From Alistipes senegalensis (GTDB taxonomy: Bacteria > Bacteroidota > Bacteroidia > Bacteroidales > Rikenellaceae), in the NCBI GenBank assembly GCA_023665825.1, contig JAMPDE010000001.1, positions 578,724 through 638,797 of the forward strand: a stretch of DNA of 60,074 nucleotides. Direction: 5' to 3'. Made by a program: the position numbers and the translations under genes. The notes below the pieces were generated by a model, which searched no databases, was not told where the DNA came from, and saw only the letters and a list, made by a program, of their open reading frames with translations. The first letter of the stretch is position 1. The number at the start of each line of letters is the position of its first letter. Below are positions 17,042 through 25,340 of the stretch, one piece after another.

Positions 17042-18523
17042 ATGGAAAATAGTTACCGCAACAAAAAGACGAAAATCGTCGCTACGATGTCGGACTTCCG
17101 TTGCACGGAGGAGTTCGTGCGCATGCTCTACGACGCCGGCATGGATGTCGTGCGCATCAATTCGGCCCACGTCACCGAAGAGGGGGCCACGCGCATCGTC
17201 GAGCTCGTGCATCGGGTGAATCCCGCGATTCCCGTGATGCTCGACACCAAAGGGCCCGAAATCCGCGTTACGGCCATTGCAGCCGAGTACGGTTCGGGCA
17301 TCGAGTTCCGCACGGGCGACCGCGTCGCCGTGCGCGGGTCGAACGGGTCGGACGATACCACCCGCGAGGTCGTCTACATGAATGTGCCTACTATCGTGCG
17401 TGATATTCCGGTCGGTGCGCGGATGCTCATCGCCGACGGCGAGCTGGAAATCCGCGTCCTCTCCAAGAGCGACGACGAGTTGCAGTGCGAGTTCGTCACG
17501 GGCGGCACGATGCGTTCGCGCAAGAGCGTCAACGTGCCGGGCGTCTGCATCGACCTGCCGTCGGTGACCGAAAAGGACCGCCGCTTCATCGAGTGGGCCA
17601 CGCGGCACGACGTCGATTTCATCGCCCATTCGTTCGTGCGCAGCGCCCGCGACGTGCAGGCAGTGCAGGACATTTTGGATACGCACGGCAGCTTAATAAA
17701 AATCGTCTCGAAAATCGAGAATCAGGAGGGGTTGGACAACATCGACGAAATCATCGAAGCGTCCTACGGCATCATGGTCGCGCGCGGCGACTTGGGCGTC
17801 GAGCTTCCCGCCGAAGCCATTCCGAATGCGCAGCGCCGTATCGTCGAGAAGTGCATCGCGGCCAAACGCCCCGTCATCATCGCCACGCAGATGCTCTATT
17901 CGATGGTGCATTCGCCCCGTCCGACGCGCGCCGAAGTGAGCGACGTGGCCAGTGCTATCTACGAACGGGTCGACGCCGTGATGTTGAGCGACGAGACGGC
18001 GATGGGCGACTATCCGGCCGAAGCGGTGCAGACGATGGCGCGCGTGGCGCGCGAAATCGAACGCGACGAAAACCATTTCCGTCCGATGATCGACATGAAC
18101 ATGGTGTCGGTCAACCACGAAATCACGGCGCAGCTGGCGCGTTCGGCCGTGCGGGCTTCGACCAACCTGCCGATCTGCTACGTGGTGCTCGATACCAAAA
18201 CCGGCCGCACGGGGCGTTACTTGGCCGCTTTTCGCGGGCGCAAGACCGTCGTGGCGGTTTGCTATACGCAGCACGCCCAGCGTATCCTGGCACTCTCCTA
18301 CGGTGTGGTGCCGATTCTCCGCCAGCGCGAGAACAACCGCTACCACTTCGTGGACGATGCGCTCGATTTTCTCGACCAGTACGGTCGTCCGTCCGAAGAT
18401 GCGTTGCTGGCGGTCGTCGGCGGCAGCTTCGGCGAGGACGGCGGGGCGTCGTATGTCGAAATCGCTCCGGTGAAGGCCATTCGCCGCCGGAATGCCGAAG
18501 CCGCGACGGGTGTGCGCGACTGA
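17042..18523 (+). CDS. pyk: Pyruvate kinase
   Basis: Last step of glycolysis, phosphoenolpyruvate plus ADP to pyruvate plus ATP. The 493-residue protein shows VVRINSAH (substrate and K+/Mg2+ site), MLDTKGPEIR, ENQEGLDNIDEII, the signature MVARGDLGVELP, IIATQMLYSMVHSPRPTRAEVSDVA and MLSDETAMGDYPAEAV, followed by a C-terminal regulatory-type domain. The usual phosphate-binding NxSHG is read here as NSAH, as in several Bacteroidetes enzymes. Co-location with aroQ links phosphoenolpyruvate use to the shikimate branch but this may be accidental. Confidence 0.95.
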   Translation: MENSYRNKKTKIVATMSDFRCTEEFVRMLYDAGMDVVRINSAHVTEEGATRIVELVHRVNPAIPVMLDTKGPEIRVTAIAAEYGSGIEFRTGDRVAVRGSNGSDDTTREVVYMNVPTIVRDIPVGARMLIADGELEIRVLSKSDDELQCEFVTGGTMRSRKSVNVPGVCIDLPSVTEKDRRFIEWATRHDVDFIAHSFVRSARDVQAVQDILDTHGSLIKIVSKIENQEGLDNIDEIIEASYGIMVARGDLGVELPAEAIPNAQRRIVEKCIAAKRPVIIATQMLYSMVHSPRPTRAEVSDVASAIYERVDAVMLSDETAMGDYPAEAVQTMARVAREIERDENHFRPMIDMNMVSVNHEITAQLARSAVRASTNLPICYVVLDTKTGRTGRYLAAFRGRKTVVAVCYTQHAQRILALSYGVVPILRQRENNRYHFVDDALDFLDQYGRPSEDALLAVVGGSFGEDGGASYVEIAPVKAIRRRNAEAATGVRD

Positions 18524-18557
18524 CCTGTCCTGCTGAAACCTGCTTGATTGCGACCCG

Positions 18558-20018
18558 ATGAATCCGACCGACTGCGAACGGCGCGGTGAACTGCGCGACA
18601 AGGTGGCGCGCGGCGTGGCGTGGAACATGGCCGAAAAAATCGGCACGGCCCTGATGCAAATGGCCGTCAGCCTGATTATCCTGCGCTTGCTGACCCGTGC
18701 CGATTTGGGACTGATGGCCATTCTGACGGCGGTTTCGGCCGTCGCGCTGGTCATCGTCGACAGCGGGTTTTCGCAGACCCTTATCCGCAAGCCGAATCCG
18801 CAGCGGAACGAATTCACGACGGTTTTTTTGTTCAACATCGGCGTTTCGCTGGTGCTCTACACCTTGTTCGTGGCGGTCGCTCCGGCCGCATCGCGTTACT
18901 ACGACATGCCCGAACTGGTGCAGCTCGCGCCGGTTTTCTTTCTGCTGTTGCCGGTCAATGCGTTGTGCGCCGTGCAGAACGCCATTTTTACGCGGCAGTT
19001 CCGCTTTGCGCTGCTCTCCAAAGTGACTTTCGTGTCGTGGCTCGTCAGCGGGCTGACGGCTATCGGGCTGGCGCTGGCCGGATGCGGCGTGTGGAGCATC
19101 GTCGCCCAGCGCGTGCTGCAAATGGCCGTGCGGGCCGTGCTGCTGTGGTGGGTCAGCGACTGGCGGCCGCGCGGCGCATGGGACGGCGTGGCGCTGCGCC
19201 GAATGGCTCCATACAGTTTCAGCCTCATGGCGACCGACCTTTTCTCGGCATTCTATAACAAAGTGCCGCAATTCTTTCTCGGCCGCCTCTATCCGGCCGA
19301 CGTGCTGGGCGCATTCGACCAAGCGGTGAAGCTCAAAGACCAGCCCGTCGTGTCGGCGGTGCAGTCGGTGCAGAACGTGACGTTTCCGGCGCTGTCGAAA
19401 ATCGGCGACGACCCGTGCCGTTTCGCCGAGAGTTACCGCCAAATCGTCATGATTGTCGCCTACGTGCTGTTTCCGGTCATGATGGGGCTTTCGGCCATCG
19501 CGCCCGATCTGTTCGCCGTGCTGCTCGGCGAGGAGTGGATGCAGACGGTGCCCTATTTCGAGGTGATCTGTCTGGCCGGATTGTGTTATCCTGTCGCGAT
19601 GATTGCCTTTACGGTGCTGAAAGTCAAGAGCGACGGCGGCATCATCGTGCGCACCGAGCTGCTGAAAAAGGGGCTGATGACCCTCGTCTTTCTTGCGACG
19701 ATCCCCGTCGGTGTGCAGGCGGTCGTGTGGGGGCTGGTGGTCATCGCGTTTTGCGAAATGGCGGTGAATGTCGTCGCTTCGATGCGTTTCACGGTGTTGA
19801 GGCTGGGGCAGCTGCTTCGCACCTTGCTGCCGATCGCGTTTACGACGGCCGTCATGTACGTGGCCGTGCGGTGGAGCCTGCGGGTGTTGCCGTTCGACGG
19901 ACTGCTGCGTTTGCTGGCCGAAATCGGCATCGGCGCGGCCGTTTACCTTTTGCTTTCGGCCGTGTTCCGGTTGGAGGCCTTCCGCGAAACGGTCGCACTG
20001 GCGAAGAAGTTTTATTAG
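18558..20018 (+). CDS. Wzx/WzxC-like polysaccharide flippase
   Basis: A 486-residue inner-membrane protein of the MOP (MATE-like) superfamily that flips lipid-linked oligosaccharides for O-antigen or capsule. Twelve to fourteen hydrophobic segments are visible, starting near residue 30 (GTALMQMAVSLIILRLL) and continuing to VYLLLSAVFRL. The family strings GVAWNMAEKIG, DSGFSQTLIRK and FPALSKI match WzxC-type exporters. No glycosyltransferase genes are adjacent, so it is an orphan copy. The C-terminal KKFY and TAG stop lie within a copy of the dispersed repeat. Confidence 0.85.
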   Translation: MNPTDCERRGELRDKVARGVAWNMAEKIGTALMQMAVSLIILRLLTRADLGLMAILTAVSAVALVIVDSGFSQTLIRKPNPQRNEFTTVFLFNIGVSLVLYTLFVAVAPAASRYYDMPELVQLAPVFFLLLPVNALCAVQNAIFTRQFRFALLSKVTFVSWLVSGLTAIGLALAGCGVWSIVAQRVLQMAVRAVLLWWVSDWRPRGAWDGVALRRMAPYSFSLMATDLFSAFYNKVPQFFLGRLYPADVLGAFDQAVKLKDQPVVSAVQSVQNVTFPALSKIGDDPCRFAESYRQIVMIVAYVLFPVMMGLSAIAPDLFAVLLGEEWMQTVPYFEVICLAGLCYPVAMIAFTVLKVKSDGGIIVRTELLKKGLMTLVFLATIPVGVQAVVWGLVVIAFCEMAVNVVASMRFTVLRLGQLLRTLLPIAFTTAVMYVAVRWSLRVLPFDGLLRLLAEIGIGAAVYLLLSAVFRLEAFRETVALAKKFY

Positions 20019-20173
20019 CGCTACGAACGGTCATCAGGTTTCCGATGGTCGGAAGCGCACCGACCGAATTCAAAATTCATAATTATCGGCGGCTCTTTGA
20101 GCCGCTGTTCTATTTTCGGTGAAAGCGCTTCCTACCGTCCGAAGCCGCACAACCACCCATAGCGCCAATAAAA
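20010..20173. repeat. Dispersed repeat element with inverted 60-base ends
   Basis: The left end (20010-20071) begins TTTTATTAGCGCTACG and the right end (20121-20173) is the same family inverted, ending CGCCAATAAAA. They surround a GCGGCTC-TTT-GAGCCGC hairpin at 20089-20105. The arrangement resembles a miniature inverted-repeat element. The left end overlaps the flippase stop codon. Confidence 0.75.
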
Positions 20174-20348
20174 CCCCGCTCGGCAAAAAAGGCGTGAAGG
20201 AAGCAAGGCGTAAAAGCGTATAAAACGGGGACGGTATGCTTGCAAACCCGCGTCAGTCGCCCGTTTTAGCTTTTACGCCGCAGGTTTTAGCCTTTTTTGT
20301 CTGCGGGGGAGGTTTTTGGTACTTTTTGACGGAACAAAAAGTGCGATA
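20174..20348 (+). repeat. 175-base palindromic repeat module, copy 1
   Basis: Starts CCCCGCTCGGCAAAAAAGG and ends CAAAAAGTGCGATA. It matches a second copy at 29959-30133 at most positions and has the same length. The outer arms (CCCCGC...AAAAAAGGC and GCCTTTTTT...GCGGGG) and inner arms (GTAAAAGC and GCTTTTAC) are complementary, so most of the module could fold into one long imperfect hairpin. No open reading frame of interest lies in it. Confidence 0.8.
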
Positions 20349-20420
20349 GAGAAAAAGGCTGATTACCGCACCGCCTGCGGCTCCTCGTAATGGCGGCTGA
20401 AAAGTGATGAATTGCGAATT

Positions 20421-20455
20421 TTGAATGATGAATCGGCGAAATTCATTATCTTTGC
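20421..20455 (+). promoter_or_regulatory. Promoter of the hpt-queE-ftsB-like operon
   Basis: TTTG at 20421-20424 and TATCTTTG at 20448-20455 match the Bacteroidetes -33/-7 pattern with a slightly long spacer of 23 bases. The hpt ATG lies 25 bases after the -7 box. Confidence 0.6.
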
Positions 20456-20480
20456 CTATCGTTTTATTCCCGACCCGAAC

Positions 20481-21023
20481 ATGAAAGAGATTATCCAGTT
20501 GCACGACAAGAAATTCCGCGTCATGATACCTGCCGAAAAAATCGACGAGGCAGTGACGAACGTGGCCGACCGCATCAACACGGACTACGGCGACAAGGAC
20601 ACCCCGATTTTTCTCGGCATTCTCAACGGATCGTTCATGTTCATGAGCGACCTCATCAAGAAAATCGAGTTCAACAACGAACTGTCGTTCGTGAAGCTCT
20701 CGTCGTACGAGGGCGACCATTCAACGGGCGAGGTCAAGACGCTCATCGGGCTGAACAACAGCCTGCGCGGCCGTCACATCATCATCGTCGAGGACATCGT
20801 TGAAACGGGCAACAGCATCGCCCATATGGTGCACGACTTGGCGCACTACGAACCGGCCAGCGTCGAGGTCTGCACGCTGTTCTACAAACCGGCCTGCTAC
20901 TGCGGGAAATTCCCTATCAAGTACCGCGCGATGGAGATCGGCAACGAGTTCATCGTGGGCTACGGGTTGGACTACAACCAGCTGGGTCGCAGTCTGAAAG
21001 ATATTTACGTCGTGACGGAATAA
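20481..21023 (+). CDS. hpt: Hypoxanthine phosphoribosyltransferase
   Basis: Salvages hypoxanthine and guanine to IMP and GMP using phosphoribosyl diphosphate. The 180-residue protein carries the PRPP-binding signature VEDIVETGNS at about 103-112, the flexible-loop segment VKLSSYEG, and the C-terminal VGYGLDYNQLGRSLKDIYV that contacts the purine and metal. An upstream in-frame extension was ignored because it covers the promoter. It overlaps queE by one base (TAATG). Confidence 0.95.
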   Translation: MKEIIQLHDKKFRVMIPAEKIDEAVTNVADRINTDYGDKDTPIFLGILNGSFMFMSDLIKKIEFNNELSFVKLSSYEGDHSTGEVKTLIGLNNSLRGRHIIIVEDIVETGNSIAHMVHDLAHYEPASVEVCTLFYKPACYCGKFPIKYRAMEIGNEFIVGYGLDYNQLGRSLKDIYVVTE

Positions 21024-21658
21024 TGGCCCTCGCAATCGACGATACGCTGTTCGACGGCGGACGGCTCTTGCCGCTCGTCGAGGATTTCTACACGATTCAG
21101 GGCGAGGGGTTCCACGCCGGCAAACCGGCCTACTTCATCCGCTTGGGCGGGTGCGACGTGGGATGCAGCTGGTGCGACGCCAAATACACGTGGAATCCGA
21201 AACTCTATCCGCCGGTCGACGTGGAGACGATTATCGCGCGTGCGACCGCTTGTCCGGCGCAGGCCATCGTCATCACGGGCGGCGAGCCGTTGCTCTATCC
21301 GCTCGGCCCGCTGACCGAAGCGTTGCATCGGCGCGGGTTGCAGATATTCTTGGAGACTTCCGGGTCGCATCCGTTCAGCGGGTGTTTCGACTGGGTGTGC
21401 CTCTCGCCGAAGCGTCGGCAGGCTCCGCTGCCCGAAGCATTCCGGCGGGCCCACGAATTGAAGGTCATCGTTAGTTCGGAGGAGGATTTCGACTGGGCCG
21501 AGCGCAATGCCGAGCAGGTCGGGCCGGAGTGCCTGCTCTACCTGCAACCCGAATGGAGCGTGTCGGATGCCGTGATGCCCGCTATCGTGGAGTACGCCAA
21601 AGCGCATCCGCAGTGGAACATCTCGATTCAGACGCACAAATACATGCGTATTCCCTGA
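21023..21658 (+). CDS. queE: 7-Carboxy-7-deazaguanine synthase
   Basis: Radical SAM enzyme of queuosine biosynthesis that contracts 6-carboxytetrahydropterin to 7-carboxy-7-deazaguanine. The 211-residue protein binds its iron-sulfur cluster through Cys44, Cys48 and Cys51 (CDVGCSWC), preceded by EDFYTIQGEGFHAGKPAYFIR, and has the ITGGEPLLYP SAM-binding strand and LETSGSHPF. Other queuosine genes are not adjacent, but tgt, the last enzyme of the pathway, is at 36691. Confidence 0.95.
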   Translation: MALAIDDTLFDGGRLLPLVEDFYTIQGEGFHAGKPAYFIRLGGCDVGCSWCDAKYTWNPKLYPPVDVETIIARATACPAQAIVITGGEPLLYPLGPLTEALHRRGLQIFLETSGSHPFSGCFDWVCLSPKRRQAPLPEAFRRAHELKVIVSSEEDFDWAERNAEQVGPECLLYLQPEWSVSDAVMPAIVEYAKAHPQWNISIQTHKYMRIP

Positions 21659-21659
21659 T

Positions 21660-21938
21660 ATGAACATCTGCGTCGGCAAAAAATTCTGGATGGCCGTAAC
21701 GGCGGTCATTCTGTTGTTCACGACGCTGATCGTAGGCCGCAATCTGCTGCACGCTATCCGCACGAAGCGGGATATTCGTGCGCTGGAGCGGGAGAAACGT
21801 TTCTATCTGGAAAAAATCGAGCAGGACAGCACGCTGATCGAGCGCCTGCGGTACGACGATTATCTCGAAGAGTACGCCCGCGAGCGTTTCCGCATGCAGC
21901 GTCCCGACGAACAGGTCTATATCGTTCGGGAAAAATAG
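21660..21938 (+). CDS. FtsB/DivIC-like septum formation initiator protein
   Basis: A 92-residue single-pass membrane protein: a short cytoplasmic start, one hydrophobic helix (about residues 9-27), then a coiled coil (LEREKRFYLEKIEQDSTLIERLR) and a C-terminal YLEEYARERFRMQRPDEQVYIV. This is the layout of FtsB/DivIC, which links with FtsL and FtsQ in the division machinery. The EEYARERFRM...E.V string is typical of the family. It begins one base after the queE stop. Confidence 0.85.
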   Translation: MNICVGKKFWMAVTAVILLFTTLIVGRNLLHAIRTKRDIRALEREKRFYLEKIEQDSTLIERLRYDDYLEEYARERFRMQRPDEQVYIVREK

Positions 21939-21941
21939 ACG

Positions 21942-23009
21942 TTACCGATATATCTTCGGCTCCACCACGCCGCGCAGGACTACCAGCGCGTTGATTGCCA
22001 GTGCTTCCAGTTCGTTTTCGCCCGGATAGACCGCCACGGGGGCGAGGAACGAGCAGTGTTCGCGGATGTAAGCCACGACCGGTTCGTTGAAGGCGATGCC
22101 GCCCGTCAGCACGATGCCGTCCACCCGTCCTGACAGCGGTGCCGCCATCGCGCAAATCTGTTTGGCGATGTTGTAGCACATGGCGTCCATCACCTTGCGG
22201 GCCCGTTCGTCGCCTTGCGCGATGCGTTGCATCGTTTCGGCCACCGAGTTCGTGCCCAGATGGGCCACCAGCCCGCCGCGACTCGACACGAACCGCAACA
22301 ACTCTTCTTGCGTATACTTTCCTGAAAAGCAGGTTTTTATCAGGTCGCTCGACGGGATGCCGCCTGCACGGTCGGGGGCGAACGGCCCGTCGCCGTCCAG
22401 CGCGTTGTTCACGTCGACGATGCGCCCCTGCCGGTGCGCCGCCACCGAAATGCCGCCGCCCATGTGGGCGACGATGAGGTTCGATTGTTCGTAGACCAGC
22501 CCCGCGCGTTCGCAGTGCAGCCGTGCCGTCGCTTTTTGGTTCAACGCGTGCGAAATAGGGTAGCGCGTGCACATCGGCATGCCCGTGATGCGCGCCACGT
22601 CGTCCATTTCGTCCACTACCGGCGGGTCGGCGATGTAGGCTTTTACGTGGGCCATGTGGGCGATCTGCGCCGCCAGCAGCCCGCCCAGATTGCAGGCGTG
22701 CTTCATCGTCGCGTTGCGCAGGTCGTAGCGCATCCGCGAATTGACCTCGTACACGCCCGCCGGTACGGGCCGGATCAGTCCGCCGCGTCCGATGACGGCC
22801 GAAAGTTCGTCGAGCGACAGCCCGCGTTCGCGCAGCGCGTCGAGTATCAGTCCCCGCCGCCAGTCCAATTGTCGGACGACATCGGTAAAGGGGGCCAGCT
22901 CCTCCGTCGTGTGACGCAGGGTAAAATCGAACAAAGGCCGCTCCTCCTCGTAGAGGGCGACCTTCGTCGATGTGGAGCCGGGATTTATCGCTAAAATTTT
23001 GTAAGCCAT
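21942..23009 (-). CDS. buk: Butyrate kinase
   Basis: Transfers phosphate from butyryl phosphate to ADP, yielding butyrate (or a branched-chain acid) and ATP. The 355-residue protein belongs to the acetate/butyrate kinase fold: LAINPGSTSTKVALYE at the N-terminus (phosphate loop), VIGRGGLIRPVPAGVYEVN, VAHMGGGISVAAH, and DGIVLTGGIAFNE near the C-terminus. It is the last gene of the ackA-ptb-buk operon. Its stop is four bases from the converging ftsB-like stop, so no room remains for a normal terminator. Confidence 0.95.
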   Translation of the reverse strand: MAYKILAINPGSTSTKVALYEEERPLFDFTLRHTTEELAPFTDVVRQLDWRRGLILDALRERGLSLDELSAVIGRGGLIRPVPAGVYEVNSRMRYDLRNATMKHACNLGGLLAAQIAHMAHVKAYIADPPVVDEMDDVARITGMPMCTRYPISHALNQKATARLHCERAGLVYEQSNLIVAHMGGGISVAAHRQGRIVDVNNALDGDGPFAPDRAGGIPSSDLIKTCFSGKYTQEELLRFVSSRGGLVAHLGTNSVAETMQRIAQGDERARKVMDAMCYNIAKQICAMAAPLSGRVDGIVLTGGIAFNEPVVAYIREHCSFLAPVAVYPGENELEALAINALVVLRGVVEPKIYR

Positions 23010-23034
23010 AAAATGCTCGGTTCGGGTTATCGAT

Positions 23035-23060
23035 CTCCCCGCCCGCCGACGGGCGGGGAG
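23035..23060. other. Strong intercistronic hairpin between ptb and buk
   Basis: CTCCCCGCCCG (23035-23045) pairs perfectly with CGGGCGGGGAG (23050-23060) around a four-base loop. No T-run follows on either strand, so it is not a standard terminator. It lies in the ptb-buk spacer, about 25 bases before the buk ATG, and could stabilise or separate the two cistrons. Confidence 0.7.
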
Positions 23061-23093
23061 GTTCCGTATCGGTCCGGTTTTTCCGGCGGTCGC

Positions 23094-23999
23094 CTATTTC
23101 GCGGCCAAGCAGGCCAGCGCGATGGAGTAGAGCTTCGTCAGGCTCGAATCGCCGCGCGACGTCAGCACGCACGGCACTTTCGTGCCCATGACCATCGCGG
23201 CCAGTTCGCCTTTGCAGAGGTGGGTCGCCGACTTGAAGAAGACGTTCGCCGATTCGAGATTGGGGAACAGCAGGCAGTCGGGGTCGCCGGCAACGGTCGA
23301 GCCCTTGACTTTCTTGTGTTCGGCCACCTCCTTGAACAGCGCGACGTCCAACGACAGCGGGCCGTCGACCACGACGTTGCCCAGTTGGCCGCGATCGCCC
23401 ATTTTGGCGAGCAGGGCCCCTTCGGTCGACGATACGACGTTGGGCAGCAGCTGCTCCGACGGCGCGATGCAGGCGATTTTCGGCGTCTTGATGCCCAGCA
23501 GGTTGGCCGTCTGCGCCAGATAGCCGATTTGCTTCATCTTCTGCTTGAAGTCGGGCAGCGGAATCACGGCCACGTCCGAAATGACGAGCAGTTTGTGGTA
23601 GCAGGGCATTTCGACGATCGAGACGTGGCTCAACACGCCTTTCGGGGGGAACAGCCCGGCCTCCTTGTTCAGAATGCCGCGCATGTATTTGTCGGTCGAA
23701 ACCAACCCTTTCATCAGTACGTCGGCATTGCCCGCGACGACCGAAGCGACCGCCTGCTGCACGCATTTCATGTCGTTGGGTTCGTGCACGATGTTGAATG
23801 CCTTGATGTCGAGGCCGTTCTCCTTGCAGACCTGCTCGATGACCTCCTTGTCGCCGTAGAGCGTCGGTTCGACCAGTCCCTCCTTGTAGGCCTCGTAGAC
23901 GGCCGCCAGCGTGTGGGAATCCTGACCGTAAGCGACGGCCAGCCGTTTTTTACCTTTTTTTCTCGCCTCTTCGACGATTTCCGTAAGATGCTGTATCAT
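23094..23999 (-). CDS. ptb: Phosphate butyryltransferase
   Basis: Converts butyryl-CoA and phosphate to butyryl phosphate. The 301-residue protein fits the short single-domain Ptb form rather than the larger Pta: KRLAVAYGQDSHTLAAVYEA at the N-terminus, VLMKGLVSTDKYMRGIL, GVLSHVSIVEMP, and VAGDPDCLLFPNLESANVFFKS near the C-terminus. It starts 16 bases after the acetate kinase stop. With no pta gene nearby, this enzyme may also make acetyl phosphate or branched-chain acyl phosphates (inference). Confidence 0.95.
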   Translation of the reverse strand: MIQHLTEIVEEARKKGKKRLAVAYGQDSHTLAAVYEAYKEGLVEPTLYGDKEVIEQVCKENGLDIKAFNIVHEPNDMKCVQQAVASVVAGNADVLMKGLVSTDKYMRGILNKEAGLFPPKGVLSHVSIVEMPCYHKLLVISDVAVIPLPDFKQKMKQIGYLAQTANLLGIKTPKIACIAPSEQLLPNVVSSTEGALLAKMGDRGQLGNVVVDGPLSLDVALFKEVAEHKKVKGSTVAGDPDCLLFPNLESANVFFKSATHLCKGELAAMVMGTKVPCVLTSRGDSSLTKLYSIALACLAAK

Positions 24000-24015
24000 A
24001 TTCGTAATGCTGAAT

Positions 24016-25218
24016 TTATTTCACCAAGTTGTAGGTATCCGTCGCGATGACCAGCTCTTCGTTGGTCGATACGACCGCCACCTTGACTTTCGAGTCGGGA
24101 GCCGACAGGATTTTGTCTTCGCCGTGTACGCCCTTGTTGGCCGCCGCGTCGAATTTCAGTCCCAAGAACTCCATGCCCGAGCAGACCGCTTCGCGCATTT
24201 CGACCGAGTTTTCGCCCACGCCGCCCGTGAAGACGATCAGGTCGACGCCGCCCATCTCGGCCGCATACGAACCGATGAACTTCTTGATTCGTCCGTAGTA
24301 CATGTCGCGGGCCAGTATGGCGCGCTGGTTGCCCTCGTCGTAGGCGCGGTCGATGTCGCGCATGTCGCTCGAAAGGCCCGTGAGACCCAGCACGCCCGAT
24401 TTCTTGTTCATCATGGTGTCGAGTTCCGCGAAACTCATGCCCTCTTTCTCCCCGATGTAGGTGATCGCGCTGGCGTCCACGTTGCCGCAGCGCGTGCCCA
24501 TCACCAGTCCGTCGAGCGGCGAGAAGCCCATCGACGTGTCGTAGGATTTGCCGTTCAGCACGGCCGTGATCGAACCGCCATTGCCGATGTGGCAGGTGAT
24601 GATTTTCGAGTGTTCGAGGTTGATTCCGGCCAGTTCGGCGCCCGCTTTCGCCACGAACTTGTGGCTCGTGCCGTGAAATCCGTATTTGCGCACGCGGTAT
24701 TTTTCATAATACTCGTAGGGCAGGGCGAACATATAGTTCATGGCCGGAATGGTCTGGTGGAACGACGTGTCGAACACCGTTACCTGCGGTACGCCCGGCA
24801 GTACCTTTTCGATGGCGTCGATGCCCTCCAAACTGGCCGGATTGTGGAGCGGGGCGATTTGGCAGAGCGAACGGATTTTCGCCTTCGCATCGGCATCCAC
24901 GAGACAGCTTTTCGGAAAGTACTCGCCGCCGTGCGCCACGCGGTGGCCGACGGCCTTCACTTCGTCGAGCGACCCGATGACCCCGTGCGCGGGGTCGGTC
25001 AGGGCCTGCATCACCAGTTGGATACCCGTCGTGTGGTCGGGAATGGGGCGGTGCAGCTCGAACGGCTCTTTGCCGACGGGTTTGTGGGTCAGGTCGCTTT
25101 CGGGCAGTCCGATTCGTTCGACCAATCCTTTCGCGAGCAGTTTGCTCGATGCGGCTTCCATGTCGATCACCTGATACTTGATCGACGACGAGCCGCAGTT
25201 GAGAACCATGATAATCAT
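24016..25218 (-). CDS. ackA: Acetate kinase
   Basis: Makes ATP and acetate from acetyl phosphate. The 400-residue protein shows VLNCGSSSIKYQVID at the N-terminus, VGHRVAHGG, FDTSFHQTIP, RKYGFHGTSHKFV, CHIGNGGSI (ATP site), TRCGNVDAS and VFTGGVGENS. Two candidate ATGs lie close together; the first at 25218 is used. It heads the ackA-ptb-buk operon. I see no TAnnTTTG box in the 122 bases upstream. Confidence 0.97.
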   Translation of the reverse strand: MIIMVLNCGSSSIKYQVIDMEAASSKLLAKGLVERIGLPESDLTHKPVGKEPFELHRPIPDHTTGIQLVMQALTDPAHGVIGSLDEVKAVGHRVAHGGEYFPKSCLVDADAKAKIRSLCQIAPLHNPASLEGIDAIEKVLPGVPQVTVFDTSFHQTIPAMNYMFALPYEYYEKYRVRKYGFHGTSHKFVAKAGAELAGINLEHSKIITCHIGNGGSITAVLNGKSYDTSMGFSPLDGLVMGTRCGNVDASAITYIGEKEGMSFAELDTMMNKKSGVLGLTGLSSDMRDIDRAYDEGNQRAILARDMYYGRIKKFIGSYAAEMGGVDLIVFTGGVGENSVEMREAVCSGMEFLGLKFDAAANKGVHGEDKILSAPDSKVKVAVVSTNEELVIATDTYNLVK

Positions 25219-25340
25219 ATCGCTTGTCTGTTTCGTTTGTATTTTGTTGTACTCGCGCGAGCCCGTCAGGGCACGGCCGCGAACCGATTAGTAAAAGTAA
25301 AGGTTTTTTCGCATCCGTGCAAATTTTTCGGTAAAAACGC

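Noticed and set aside
20253..20720. Minus-strand open reading frame running through the 175-base module and hpt
   Set aside because: It depends on the palindromic repeat and the antisense of hpt; Lys-rich tail without family features.
21754..23766. Open reading frame of about 670 codons on the minus strand overlapping buk and ptb
   Set aside because: Arg-rich shadow frame of two well-defined enzymes; no motif or plausible start.
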